A stretch of 57,924 nt of DNA from Candidatus Hodarchaeota archaeon (GCA_029856365.1 JAHQWW010000011.1:1-57924); one strand, 5' to 3'. Positions 18,367 to 27,693 are shown, counted from the stretch's first letter. Notes: generated by a model not told the origin, from the sequence alone. Made by a program: numbers and translations.

Positions 18367-19947
18367 TTAGCTTAATTTTTGTAGGTTTATTTCGTTCTCT
18401 GAATAACAAATTTCATATTTATTTGGGGAGTTATAAACTTCCATATATCTTCTATAAAGAGATGTGAGAAGCTTTTGCCTCTCTCCGCTTTCTGGTGAAA
18501 TTGGATCAAGAGTAGATACTTTTGGAATTTTTTCCCGAACTTTAATGTAGGTTAAAGCTCTCATACCAGTTGCCCATGCAATCGATTGCTCTGATTTCAT
18601 TATAACAATTCTTTTATTTATCAATGATGCCAAGAATTGTAAAAACAACCGAGATTTTTGAGTAATCAATCCTGTTAATCGAATCTCTTTGTAATTTGGA
18701 GGATCTAGCATTTCCAAATTATGCCGATACATATTCACAATACCGATAAGTAATGAAATATAGAGATCGATACAAGAGGGGAGATAACCTTTTTTAAAAA
18801 TAAACCCTCCTTTTATTTTTCCTCTTCCATTAGGTCCTCTAGGTTCTCCTTCAATGTATGGAAAGTATAAAGGAAGCCCTAATAAATATGATTCTAAACT
18901 AGTTGTCTTTTCTCTAAGTTTATTACTGGAATCGAGTTCTAATTTCTCAATGTTTAATTGATACTTTTCAATAAGGTAATTTTTAAACATAGATCCAAAG
19001 TTCCTCCCTAACCAATTAAAAGAGGTACCAACATTATTAAAAGGAATTAATTCTACCCATAAGCTCTCATTAATTTGACAACATTGAATTAATCGGCTAT
19101 TATACTCCTTTTTTGGAGTTTTCCTCAATCTTCTAAGTGCTCCTGTCGAACTTGCTGAACCTACAATAATGTCTTCATTTTCGACCCCAGTCGCCCAAAA
19201 TGCATCAATTCCATCAATTGTGCCTGTAACGACATATGTATCCTTAAAAGAATCTGAGAGTTGTTTGAGCTCTTTTTTAATAGGAAAAGTAGTACCTAAG
19301 GGAATTATTTTTGGTAAAATGTCTTTTTTTAACCCTACTTTCTGGATGAGTTCCAAATCCCAGTCCCTTTGTTTTAATGAATATAAACCAGTGTAAGAAG
19401 TGTTAGGGACTGTAGAAAAAATCTCATTTAATGGTAGATCAGTCATATTCCAAGAAAGATAATCATTAATTGTCGTAATTTTAAAGCAAGAGCTTAATAG
19501 GGTTTCTTCTTTAATTTTCAAAAGTTGAACATAAGGTAAAGCCCCACTGTATAGACTTCCTGTTCTTTCTTGGAAATCTATCGGTAAATACTTTACATAA
19601 TCCTGTGCACCTTGATAGGCATATGTATATGCGTTTACTAATGGTTGAGCTTCTTTGGATAACAATACAAGTGAGGGGCCAATGCTTGAGATAGATAGAG
19701 AAAAAATAGTTATTTTTGGAAATTTCTCTAATAAAAGAATTAGTTGATTTTCTAAACTTTCGTTTAAGTTGTTCGTATTAATTCTTTTTTCTTCATCCCA
19801 AATAAGATGGCCTTGTTCTTGAAGGGTAGTATAGGTCATTATTTGTTCGTTTACCTTTATTCCTTTGCTATTGAGAAGTAATAACCGTATTCCAGAACTA
19901 CCAACATCTATACCAACGGTACAATTAAAATTTTTTGAAGACTTCAT
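18367..19947 (-). CDS. FGGY-family carbohydrate kinase (gluconokinase/xylulokinase-like)
   Basis: A 526-residue sugar kinase from the chosen start. The N-terminal ATPase motif (VGIDVGSSGIR) begins about residue 10 and the inter-domain phosphate loop reads TGTIDGIDAFWATG; the C-terminal FGGY half includes GSASSTGALR and a late LTGLITQKSRLF...INKRIV block. The reading frame stays open to 20052, but the ATG at 19945-19947 is preferred because the longer version puts an unrelated hydrophobic leader before the ATPase motif and would overlap the divergent gene. It is first in the operon with the LarA-like and gnd genes (63-bp gap), so D-gluconate is the likely substrate; a pentulose is the alternative. 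Confidence 0.8.
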   Translation of the reverse strand: MKSSKNFNCTVGIDVGSSGIRLLLLNSKGIKVNEQIMTYTTLQEQGHLIWDEEKRINTNNLNESLENQLILLLEKFPKITIFSLSISSIGPSLVLLSKEAQPLVNAYTYAYQGAQDYVKYLPIDFQERTGSLYSGALPYVQLLKIKEETLLSSCFKITTINDYLSWNMTDLPLNEIFSTVPNTSYTGLYSLKQRDWDLELIQKVGLKKDILPKIIPLGTTFPIKKELKQLSDSFKDTYVVTGTIDGIDAFWATGVENEDIIVGSASSTGALRRLRKTPKKEYNSRLIQCCQINESLWVELIPFNNVGTSFNWLGRNFGSMFKNYLIEKYQLNIEKLELDSSNKLREKTTSLESYLLGLPLYFPYIEGEPRGPNGRGKIKGGFIFKKGYLPSCIDLYISLLIGIVNMYRHNLEMLDPPNYKEIRLTGLITQKSRLFLQFLASLINKRIVIMKSEQSIAWATGMRALTYIKVREKIPKVSTLDPISPESGERQKLLTSLYRRYMEVYNSPNKYEICYSENEINLQKLS

Positions 19948-20036
19948 TCTCTGATTCACATGTAACCTTTTTGAATCCAAATAATGGATAACATTAAAAA
20001 TTATAATACTAATGGAAAATCTAATATGTGAAAGAA

Positions 20037-21044
20037 ATGATGTGGAATTCACGAGAACGAGTAATGGCTGCTTTTAAACATCAAGAAGCAGATTGTGTTC
20101 CGCTTTTTGAGGCTTGGATTGACCCACCAATAATTGATGCTTTAGGAGGAGATTCTTATGTCGCTCGTGAGAAACTTGACCTTGATTGTATGCCCATTGG
20201 ATTACATCCTAAGAACACCAAAGCATACGGAGATGGAATAGATGAATGGGGTCGTATTTTTAAAAGGGGTCATTATCAAGGAGGAGTAGTAAACTCGGAG
20301 GAAAGCCTAGAAAAATATACAGCTCCAACTTCACACGCACAAGATTGGTTTCCATTAGACAAGGTAAAAGAGGTCAAACGGAAATATGCTGAAAATTATG
20401 CTTTTTTCTTTGCTTGGCATGATTGCTCTCTAGGATTAGCTTATTTGAGTATGGGACTAGAAAATTTCTTTATTTCATTATATGATCAACCTGAATTAGT
20501 AAAAGCAGCAATTGAAAGGAGTACTGAATGGACAATTGCACTAGTTGATCAAGCTAACCAAGCTGAGGTCGATTTCATTATTCTCGGAGATGATGCTGCA
20601 GAAAACTCACGACCAATGATATCACCAGATTTATTCCGCAAATTAATCTTTCCTGAATATAAGAAGATCGTGAGAGCATCTAATGTCCCAATAATTTGGC
20701 ATAGCGATGGCCATATTACTCCACTACTCCCAATGATCATTGAAGCAGGTTTCGCGGGAGTACACTCATTAGAATCTAAAGCAAATATTGATTTGGCTGA
20801 AATCAAGAGCCAATACGGTGATAGACTAGTTTTAGCAGGCAACTTAGATACCACAGAAATTCTTTGTCAAGGAAATCTAGATCTTGTTAGAAAAGATGTT
20901 GAACGATGTATAAGACAAGGCGCTCCAGGAGGAGGGTATCTGTTCTCATCTAGCAACAGTTTATTTGAGGGTCATAATATAAAAGCAGTTATGGAGGCTT
21001 ATCGCTATGCTAAGGCAATAGGAGGGTACCCGATTAGTTTCTAA
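20037..21044 (+). CDS. Uroporphyrinogen decarboxylase (URO-D) family protein
   Basis: A protein of about 335 residues with the URO-D barrel. It opens with NSRERVMAAFKHQEADCVP, the family's usual start, and carries IWHSDGHI and AGNLDTTEIL near the C-terminal half. It lacks the heme-pathway arginine pattern of true HemE and resembles the wider set of MtaA-like methyltransferases and unknown URO-D proteins; the HxC zinc motif of corrinoid methyltransferases is not clear (His-Ser-Asp instead). A GTG at 20028 is also possible, but its GTGA can serve as ribosome site for the ATG at 20037. It is divergent from the kinase operon with only 89 bp between, so they may share control. Confidence 0.7.
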   Translation: MMWNSRERVMAAFKHQEADCVPLFEAWIDPPIIDALGGDSYVAREKLDLDCMPIGLHPKNTKAYGDGIDEWGRIFKRGHYQGGVVNSEESLEKYTAPTSHAQDWFPLDKVKEVKRKYAENYAFFFAWHDCSLGLAYLSMGLENFFISLYDQPELVKAAIERSTEWTIALVDQANQAEVDFIILGDDAAENSRPMISPDLFRKLIFPEYKKIVRASNVPIIWHSDGHITPLLPMIIEAGFAGVHSLESKANIDLAEIKSQYGDRLVLAGNLDTTEILCQGNLDLVRKDVERCIRQGAPGGGYLFSSSNSLFEGHNIKAVMEAYRYAKAIGGYPISF

Positions 21045-22606
21045 TTTTCTTTTCTCTTTTTTATCCTCGCATAAAACAGAAATTCTTCCTTTCCAGGGAT
21101 AAGTTCAATTTCCTGATCCTCAGTTAATTCAATTTTTTCTAGAATTTCGTCGGGAACTTCAATGTGTTTATCCTTCATTTTTACGATTTTTGAAGGTATT
21201 TTCCTTCCTGTTACTGGAACACCCCGAATTCTGTCACGTATGTTTTCCTGAAATGATACTGCATTTCGGATTCCTTTCTCAACAACTTTTTCAAATTCCT
21301 CAGGTGAATCAAATCCCATCCTTGATGTTATTATGTTTGGATCCAATAATTCGACTTGCTTTTTCCTTTTGATTCTTTCCCATTCGTTAATAGGAATTCT
21401 ATGTATAGAGAAGATATTAATGTTCTTTTTACTACTACCTGTGTCTACTGACTTGGTTTTTAGCTTAAATTGTACTTTTGATTTGTTTTTCATTTGAATT
21501 TTTTCGTTATTAGCGAATGATTTGCTAAATTGTAACTTCAGGTTGGCTAGGAAAACCCCTGTTGTTTTTTCTAATGTATCAGTAAAAGGGAATTTTAACA
21601 ATATGTCTCCTGTATTATAATTAATAATCCTAGTTTCCTTTTTAATACTAATGCGTTCTGATACTTGATAAAATTCCTGTAGATTGCTAGCTTCAAACTG
21701 TTTAAGCTCCTCGAATACTTTTGGGATAATTACTTTGCTATCTTCTATAACATCTTCGGTTCTTGATCTAATGACTCCACTATCCAAGATAATCTTTGAT
21801 ACTGCAGTAGTAAATGATGTTATTCCCATTGTTAATGAAAAAGCTATCAATCCTGCAGATAATAAGTCCAATGGGAGAATATCGATGATTAGAAAAAAAA
21901 TTACCAAGAAACTCCATTTCAGTGTTTGTAATGGTCCATCAATTGTTTTGAAAAATAATTGTATGGGGTCTAGAATAATATCAGCAATAGGTAATTTAAT
22001 AAGACGAATGTATTGTAATATGAGCTCTGTAAAGCCTATTAATAAAAATATAATATCCACATATGGTTTTATTACTCTTAATTCTTCTAAAAGAGTCAGG
22101 ATTTCAAGGATAACTGCCAATTTCCAAAAATTAAGGATAAAGTAGGAGATAAGAGGAGGAAAACCGAATATGATTTCCTCAAATGTTTTAGAAGCTGGAA
22201 TTGCAAACCAAATGAAGAAAATTAAGACTAGGTAAAAAATTAAGAGCTGATTAACAGTGAGATTTATTTCAGGAACTAATGCTATTTGATAAGTTTTGTT
22301 AGGATAGCTTAAATGAACAATAAACCAAGAAATAACGTAACCAACAATGCTTCCTCCACTTACTTCACCTGCGGCCAAAGATCTCAGTTTTCTTGATTGA
22401 AGTCTTGTTCCAAGTGAGATTATGAAACCAATTCCTCCGAGTAGTACTAGTTGAATTGGTTCAATGATAGGCCGTAGAAAAACACTTAGCACCCAGATTA
22501 CATTTACAAATATCCCTAATCCTGCTAATCTGCTTCTATATTCTTTATTATTTGTTGGACTCCATATTTGTTGTCCAAATAATTTCACATCATACTCTCT
22601 TGACAA
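21041..22606 (-). CDS. Polytopic membrane protein with AbrB-like C-terminal domain
   Basis: Unrecognised 521-residue protein. Residues 25-275 hold about eight hydrophobic segments; residues 285-470 are charged and soluble. The last 50 residues (KIVKMKDKHIEVPDEILEKI plus ELTEDQEIELI) resemble a swapped-hairpin AbrB/SpoVT motif, normally a DNA-binding or dimerising module. The TTG start is supported by GAGGAA seven bases upstream on the minus strand. The gene end overlaps the convergent URO-D gene end by 4 bp. A membrane-tethered regulator is one reading; a scaffold protein is another. Confidence 0.55.
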   Translation of the reverse strand: MSREYDVKLFGQQIWSPTNNKEYRSRLAGLGIFVNVIWVLSVFLRPIIEPIQLVLLGGIGFIISLGTRLQSRKLRSLAAGEVSGGSIVGYVISWFIVHLSYPNKTYQIALVPEINLTVNQLLIFYLVLIFFIWFAIPASKTFEEIIFGFPPLISYFILNFWKLAVILEILTLLEELRVIKPYVDIIFLLIGFTELILQYIRLIKLPIADIILDPIQLFFKTIDGPLQTLKWSFLVIFFLIIDILPLDLLSAGLIAFSLTMGITSFTTAVSKIILDSGVIRSRTEDVIEDSKVIIPKVFEELKQFEASNLQEFYQVSERISIKKETRIINYNTGDILLKFPFTDTLEKTTGVFLANLKLQFSKSFANNEKIQMKNKSKVQFKLKTKSVDTGSSKKNINIFSIHRIPINEWERIKRKKQVELLDPNIITSRMGFDSPEEFEKVVEKGIRNAVSFQENIRDRIRGVPVTGRKIPSKIVKMKDKHIEVPDEILEKIELTEDQEIELIPGKEEFLFYARIKKRKEN

Positions 22607-22787
22607 CGATTGTTCCTCTATTTTAAGTTACAAACTCAGATTGATTCCTTAAGCCTCCGAAAGTCGTTCAACTCTGTAAAATGGACCTTTTGAAAAGCTT
22701 TACCACTTTAACAAAATTATTTTTTAATCTCTTCTCGGTTGAGACAATTAGAGAAGCAATGATAGCATAAATCCATGTTTTTATTAT

Positions 22788-23615
22788 TCATAATTTAGGG
22801 GAAGTTTTGCCTGTTTCTATAAGGTGCATAATGAGAACCACTGATAATAAAATACAAGCAGCAAATACCACTCCAATAATTCCTGATTCTGGTGTCCAAC
22901 TTGATTGTCCTAGTAGCCATTCTGGTACATTCCTCGTAATGTCAAAAAAGGTTGTTATCAAAGTAAAGGAAAAATTATAAGCAAAATGAAAACCAATACA
23001 GAAGAACAAAGTATTCTGTGATTTTATAAATCCTATACCAAGGCCTATTCCCCAGATTGTCAACGTGATCATCCCAAGTAATAAGTGAAATGGGGATAAC
23101 TCAGATTCAATAAACATATTTGGGAAGTGTAACATAGCCCATAATATTGAGGATACAACAATTCCTACCTTATCTGAATATTTTTGCTTAAATATTTGCA
23201 GATAGTAACCTCTGAAGACTATTTCTTCTGTTAATATTATTGCAAGTATTCTAATGCTACCTAATAGCGTAAATATTGCCATTTCGCGTGAAAATGGTTT
23301 TGGTAATAATGTAACCAAATTTAAAATTATTTCTGACACGAATAATGAAGGAACTAATATCATTGCTTGAATTAAGCCCATCGCTAATAATATTACCCAC
23401 TTTTCATTCTTATGGAACCCTAATTCAGTTATTGACTTTTCATCCCGCTGCCAAAATAAAATTGCTCCCAAAATAAGGATAATTAGTGAAAGAATGTTTA
23501 AAAAGGAGAAAATAGGGTAGAGAAACCCTAACAATAACATAATCAAAACAATAATATATAGCAAAACTGCCTTAATCATAATAAATTGGTTCCTATGAAT
23601 TCTCTTCACTGGCAT
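22788..23615 (-). CDS. CPBP (CAAX-type) intramembrane metalloprotease
   Basis: A 275-residue membrane protein with about eight hydrophobic segments and the Abi/CPBP motifs: EE-x3-R (Glu130, Glu131, Arg135), LH in WAMLHF (His163) and H-x3-N in HFAYNF near residue 219. These are the glutamate and histidine residues of the Rce1-like site. Family members trim prenylated proteins, process peptides or give immunity to bacteriocins. It begins 16 bp after the radical SAM gene stop, so the two are surely co-transcribed. Confidence 0.85.
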   Translation of the reverse strand: MPVKRIHRNQFIMIKAVLLYIIVLIMLLLGFLYPIFSFLNILSLIILILGAILFWQRDEKSITELGFHKNEKWVILLAMGLIQAMILVPSLFVSEIILNLVTLLPKPFSREMAIFTLLGSIRILAIILTEEIVFRGYYLQIFKQKYSDKVGIVVSSILWAMLHFPNMFIESELSPFHLLLGMITLTIWGIGLGIGFIKSQNTLFFCIGFHFAYNFSFTLITTFFDITRNVPEWLLGQSSWTPESGIIGVVFAACILLSVVLIMHLIETGKTSPKL

Positions 23616-23631
23616 AATTTCATCTTGATTC

Positions 23632-24663
23632 TCAAATATGAAAGTAAAATTCTCTTGGTTTAAGTTCTTTGATCTTATTAGTCTCTATTACAATTTTTCT
23701 TCTAATGTCAGTACATAAATGACATTTAGAAATATATCCATCAGAATTCTCCCTAAAATCGAAATTCTCAACTGAGTAATCATAAAGATCTTTCATGTTT
23801 CCTAAGATTAGACATCTAAAGACTGGAAAATCATCAAGGTTAATACCCTCATTACATAAAGAATCCAAGTTTCTAATATTCCCCCAAGAAAGGCCACCAC
23901 AATAGCCTGGCATATAATTTCGATAATTATCAAAATGATTGTGCCAGTTTCGTACTAAGTCTAATTGGCAATTTTCTTTGAAGAAGAAATTTGACGGGTG
24001 TTTTTTGTAAAAATCTTGAAGTTTATAGGCAGCCCTACCCATTTGAAACAATTCAACTTTTTTCTGTAAATCATTAATGTCCACTTTCCTCAAATACTGT
24101 TCAATTGAAAATTTTTCTTTAATACCTAGACTTTTGAATTGATAATAGTAGTATTTTTGATAAATCATTACGTTATTACCGAAAATGTCTTTACTTTTCT
24201 TGATGGCTCTCTCTGTATGCTCAAACGGGATATGTTCCAAGATGAAAGGGTTAACACTAATCAGAATGCCTTTCAAGCCGTTTCTTCTTAATTCATTTAA
24301 TTTTTCTTTGGTAATTTCATCATTTTTACACCAATAGCAATTAGTTTCTACAAAAAGGGAGGGAATTTTCAATTCATTTCCAAGTTGTATGCTTTTCAGC
24401 AGAATATTATAATTTAGAAATGGTTCACCACCAGTTATATGAAGACCATAATTGAGACTTACATTTTCAGATCCATAAGGAGAAGGTTTAATGAATTCCG
24501 ATAGTTTTTCTAAAATGATTTCTAAATCTTTTTCACTGATCCAGATATTCTCCCATTTTGGGGTACCAAAATACATACAATGCTTACACTCCCCGCTACA
24601 TCGATAGGAAAGAATTAATCCCCCAGAAAATGGTTTAGGAACTAATAATTTTTTCAATATCAT
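23632..24663 (-). CDS. Radical SAM protein
   Basis: A 343-residue protein with the C-x3-C-x2-C cluster (Cys22, Cys26, Cys29) and the GGEPFLN AdoMet-binding motif near residue 75. The C-terminal third carries further cysteines (ENCQLD near 225, the YCGG Cys near 250, RCL near 285, and CHLC near 310) that could hold an auxiliary iron-sulfur centre of SPASM type, though spacing is not the classic one. Such proteins often modify peptides. The partner gene downstream is a CPBP protease. No short precursor-peptide gene is seen within 110 bp upstream, so a peptide-modification role remains a guess. Confidence 0.8.
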   Translation of the reverse strand: MILKKLLVPKPFSGGLILSYRCSGECKHCMYFGTPKWENIWISEKDLEIILEKLSEFIKPSPYGSENVSLNYGLHITGGEPFLNYNILLKSIQLGNELKIPSLFVETNCYWCKNDEITKEKLNELRRNGLKGILISVNPFILEHIPFEHTERAIKKSKDIFGNNVMIYQKYYYYQFKSLGIKEKFSIEQYLRKVDINDLQKKVELFQMGRAAYKLQDFYKKHPSNFFFKENCQLDLVRNWHNHFDNYRNYMPGYCGGLSWGNIRNLDSLCNEGINLDDFPVFRCLILGNMKDLYDYSVENFDFRENSDGYISKCHLCTDIRRKIVIETNKIKELKPREFYFHI

Positions 24664-24738
24664 TCTTTTTGGGTATAAAATCAGATGTGTAAAATAAAGT
24701 TGCCCTCAAGAAAAAAGATGAAAGGAATATTGGTATGT

Positions 24739-24765
24739 AAAAATAAAAAAAAAGGAAAGAAAGAT
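24739..24765 (-). terminator. T-rich terminator after secreted repeat gene
   Basis: Just past the stop of the minus-strand secreted protein gene, the minus strand reads a run of Cs and Ts with nine consecutive Ts and then five more. This matches the T-tract signals that end archaeal transcripts. Confidence 0.5.
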
Positions 24766-24770
24766 TAACT

Positions 24771-25859
24771 TTATTTTTTCCTTTTAGATTTCATCAGAAT
24801 CGCTGCAAAGGCAAAAATTAAGGGGAGAATCATGAATCCAGGTATGTTTGATGTTTCACTTGTAGTCTCCTCAACATCCTCCTCTGTAATTGTCCAAAGA
24901 CTGAAATGAGTTGTATTGCAATAAAGTGTATCTCCTTCTAACCACTGATGTTTAGGTGCTTCCCATGTCTTAGAAGATTCATTATAAAACATAAACTTAA
25001 GTTTTTCCATGTTTTTAACGCCTAATTGATTCTTTATTTGATTTGTAAATGTATAGGAAAAATTTGCTTGAATCTGAGCAGAATTGTTCATTTCAATAGC
25101 AATTGTTTGTGTCCGAATCTGATGTTGTTTTTGCTTCATAGCTTGAGGAGATTTCTCATACTCTGTAACAGTCATCTCTGAACTCTGATTTAATTTAAGT
25201 TGGAGAGAAAAGCCACTTTGTGTCTGGATTTGGTACCGATGGCCAGCCTGAACCGCAAATCCTGTTCCATTCTGACAATTAAATGGTGTCCCTGGGGTCG
25301 GGTTACGATCAGGGCTTTCGTCACTTTCAGGTGAAAGAATAGTCCAAATACTGAAATGTGATGTGCTGCAGAAAACAGATGCCCCGTCAGATGTTATTTC
25401 AACCCAATTTTGATGAGCATATTGCCATTGAAATCTGGAGGTGTTATAAAAGGCCCATCTAAAAGTTGATACATTACCAAGTCCAGTAAGTTCATTATTA
25501 GTATAGTTCCTATACATAGTTGCATTCATATCACATGTACCATTTAGTTCAATGTGCATGTATCGATTTACAGCACGAGTTTGGTTTGGCAATGGGCCTG
25601 CAGAGTTTGTTTCTGATTCATTAATTCGAATTCTAGCACTTTCATTCGTGCGGATCCTGATGTGATTTCCAGACATAGTCCTTATTTGAGTTCTATTTCC
25701 AGCTGTAATATTGATTTTCTCTCCGTTACCTGAAGTTACCCAAGGCTCATCAGGGGGATCAGCTGTAATTGAAGTTGTGTCAGCTGCCACAGGAGCCGAA
25801 AAGTATACTCCAAGAAGACTGAGAGTCAATAAGAAATAAATTAAGTTTTTTATTCTCAT
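24771..25859 (-). CDS. Secreted protein with duplicated domain and PGF-CTERM-like tail
   Basis: A 362-residue exported protein. The first 27 residues are a signal peptide ending in AAD. Two similar copies of a domain follow (about 70-175 and 205-335): each has QIR/RI-rich strands, a phrase like FRWAFYNTS or FMFYNESS, then W, a Cys and TSHFSIWT or TTHFSLWT. The tail holds PGF, a hydrophobic stretch and KRKK, like the PGF-CTERM class of archaeal sorting signals. Start: GGTGA (25866-25870) touches an ATG at 25863 but is well spaced for the ATG at 25857-25859, so that one is chosen. Function unknown; surface-bound. Confidence 0.65.
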   Translation of the reverse strand: MRIKNLIYFLLTLSLLGVYFSAPVAADTTSITADPPDEPWVTSGNGEKINITAGNRTQIRTMSGNHIRIRTNESARIRINESETNSAGPLPNQTRAVNRYMHIELNGTCDMNATMYRNYTNNELTGLGNVSTFRWAFYNTSRFQWQYAHQNWVEITSDGASVFCSTSHFSIWTILSPESDESPDRNPTPGTPFNCQNGTGFAVQAGHRYQIQTQSGFSLQLKLNQSSEMTVTEYEKSPQAMKQKQHQIRTQTIAIEMNNSAQIQANFSYTFTNQIKNQLGVKNMEKLKFMFYNESSKTWEAPKHQWLEGDTLYCNTTHFSLWTITEEDVEETTSETSNIPGFMILPLIFAFAAILMKSKRKK

Positions 25860-25870
25860 GATCATTCACC

Positions 25871-26184
25871 AATTAATAAAATTGAGAAGTCAATTAGCTT
25901 CAATCACTCCATATTTAATTTATTTGAGGAACACTTTTTTGGGAGGCTGATTAATTATAATAGACTTTCTTTCCCCTTGTAAATTTATAACATCTATTAA
26001 TTCCCAGATTAATTGGTTTTGAGTCTAATAGATCGAAAAAATCCCGCATTTTCAATTAATAATTTTTTGAAATTTGAATCCAGTCAAGGAGTCACCTTTT
26101 TAAGAAAATCTCTCTATATGGAAGACAAGTATAATCAAGAAGACTTTAAAAGATCTGAAAATGCGATCAAAACCATTTAGAAAT
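25871..26184. other. Intergenic region, no gene seen
   Basis: About 310 bp between two minus-strand genes. Only very short open frames without good ribosome sites occur. It must contain the promoter of the secreted repeat gene and the transcript end of the regulator gene. Confidence 0.4.
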
Positions 26185-27693
26185 TTAATTCGTTTTATTA
26201 CGTCTTTTTATCGCTTCCGCTAAAACTTTGTATTTCGCTGGCTTAAGAAAATATCGTTCACCTTTGAGTTCTATCAAATTTATGCTTTGAAATTTCTTTG
26301 TATGATAACGAATTGACTCTTTCGAAGATCCTAAATAGTCTGTCAACGCATCGAGATCCCAAGAATTCATTTCTTGGAAAGCTTTCGCGACCCTAAAGCC
26401 TACTCCAGAGATTATAGCAAAATACAGTTCTAAGAAATCAGGAGCAGGTTCATTTCTTAGCAAATAAAAGATTTCATATTGACCAAAAACTTTCCTTTTA
26501 ATTATCCTGAAATCTTCTAATACTTGTAAATGCCATCGAAGGCCTGAAATTCCTATTTCTAATTCCCTTTTTAATTCACGGAAGTGTAAAAAGTCCCTTT
26601 CTTCAAGTATATTAATAATCTGACTGCGGTATTGATTTTCAATAACATCATATTCGTCTATTCTTCTAACAACTGGGGGATAAAGTATTTGCCCTATTAA
26701 TAAAAGTGGTGAGAGGAAAATTATTGAAAACCAATCACGATCTTTGGGAATTTCCAGATCTTTAGGGTGCATTGCCCATTTACTAATTAAATAAGCTAAT
26801 CCAAGGAATAAAGATGTCACAGAGACAAGAGCTACTCCTGCTTGAACAGTTTCTTCAGAAATGTTGAACAATGGTAATAGTGGGGGATCGGAAGATTGTT
26901 TGACCTCTGAGCTTGATTGAGGTGTTGAGGCTTCAGAAAATTCGATTCCAAAGGTGATAACTGATGTTAAAAATTGATTGAAAGAGGAATATGATGAATT
27001 ATACTCTTTAAGTGATAAAGGAATAGCGAAAATGAATCCCGCCTGTTTCACAAATCCTGTTATTGTTGTTTTACCTTCTGGAGTAGTTTGACTTGTAGCA
27101 ATGCTATAAGAATCATCAATAGTAGAAACAATACCAAGACTACCTTGAATCTCTAAGGTTGAATGTAGATCAAAATGAAACGGAACTTTCGTGAAGGTGT
27201 CATTCATTATCGTTAATGTTATATTTCCGACAGTATTACCAGGTGGCCATTCTTTTAGACCAGAACTTATGTTTAAGCCTAACAAAGTGTGAAAAGGTGT
27301 TGGAAAACGCCATATTTGAGGAGAAATTATTGTGAAAACTCCCCCTTCCTGGACGAATTTTTCGATACCATTCACAACTGTTTCATTAAATGGGGAGGTT
27401 ACTTGATTCAGAATCATTATTATTTGAGAGTAAGTATTCAGGAAGTTTTGATCGAAAAATAAACCATTTAAGTCTTCAGAAGTCTGAATGTCAAATATCT
27501 CACCGTTTGAATTCAAAGATCGGTTTAAAGCTGTTGCTAAGGCATTATCAGCATTATTTTCCACAAGAAAGAGAGTCTCTCCCTTTTGAATAGATCCACC
27601 TGATTTCCAAGTAGGTCGTGCTTCAATGAAAAGAAAGAGGAAGATAATTGCCGTCAGTAATATGTAATTCTTTGCGATATATCGAAATTTCAC
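26185..27693 (-). CDS. Membrane-anchored winged-helix regulator with outer ligand-like domain
   Basis: A 502-residue protein. One N-terminal helix (9-24), a soluble outer domain (35-280) resembling the GATase-like/DUF4350 fold (LFLVENNADN..., FVQEGGVFTIISP), a second helix (284-305), a further hydrophobic stretch (322-343), then two winged-helix motifs: residues 358-412 (INILEERDFLHFRELKREL, RWHLQVLEDF) and 440-487 (LDALTDYLGSS, RYHTKKFQ). The design is a one-component receptor: an outside domain senses something and inside winged helices bind DNA. The 322-343 segment must be peripheral or re-entrant, or the topology would put the DNA-binding part outside. The GTG start follows GAGGTT. No ligand can be named. 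Confidence 0.6.
   Translation of the reverse strand: MKFRYIAKNYILLTAIIFLFLFIEARPTWKSGGSIQKGETLFLVENNADNALATALNRSLNSNGEIFDIQTSEDLNGLFFDQNFLNTYSQIIMILNQVTSPFNETVVNGIEKFVQEGGVFTIISPQIWRFPTPFHTLLGLNISSGLKEWPPGNTVGNITLTIMNDTFTKVPFHFDLHSTLEIQGSLGIVSTIDDSYSIATSQTTPEGKTTITGFVKQAGFIFAIPLSLKEYNSSYSSFNQFLTSVITFGIEFSEASTPQSSSEVKQSSDPPLLPLFNISEETVQAGVALVSVTSLFLGLAYLISKWAMHPKDLEIPKDRDWFSIIFLSPLLLIGQILYPPVVRRIDEYDVIENQYRSQIINILEERDFLHFRELKRELEIGISGLRWHLQVLEDFRIIKRKVFGQYEIFYLLRNEPAPDFLELYFAIISGVGFRVAKAFQEMNSWDLDALTDYLGSSKESIRYHTKKFQSINLIELKGERYFLKPAKYKVLAEAIKRRNKTN

Noticed and set aside
24664..24770. Search for a precursor-peptide gene next to the radical SAM gene
   Set aside because: Only a T-rich terminator and short non-coding sequence are found; no frame with a ribosome site.
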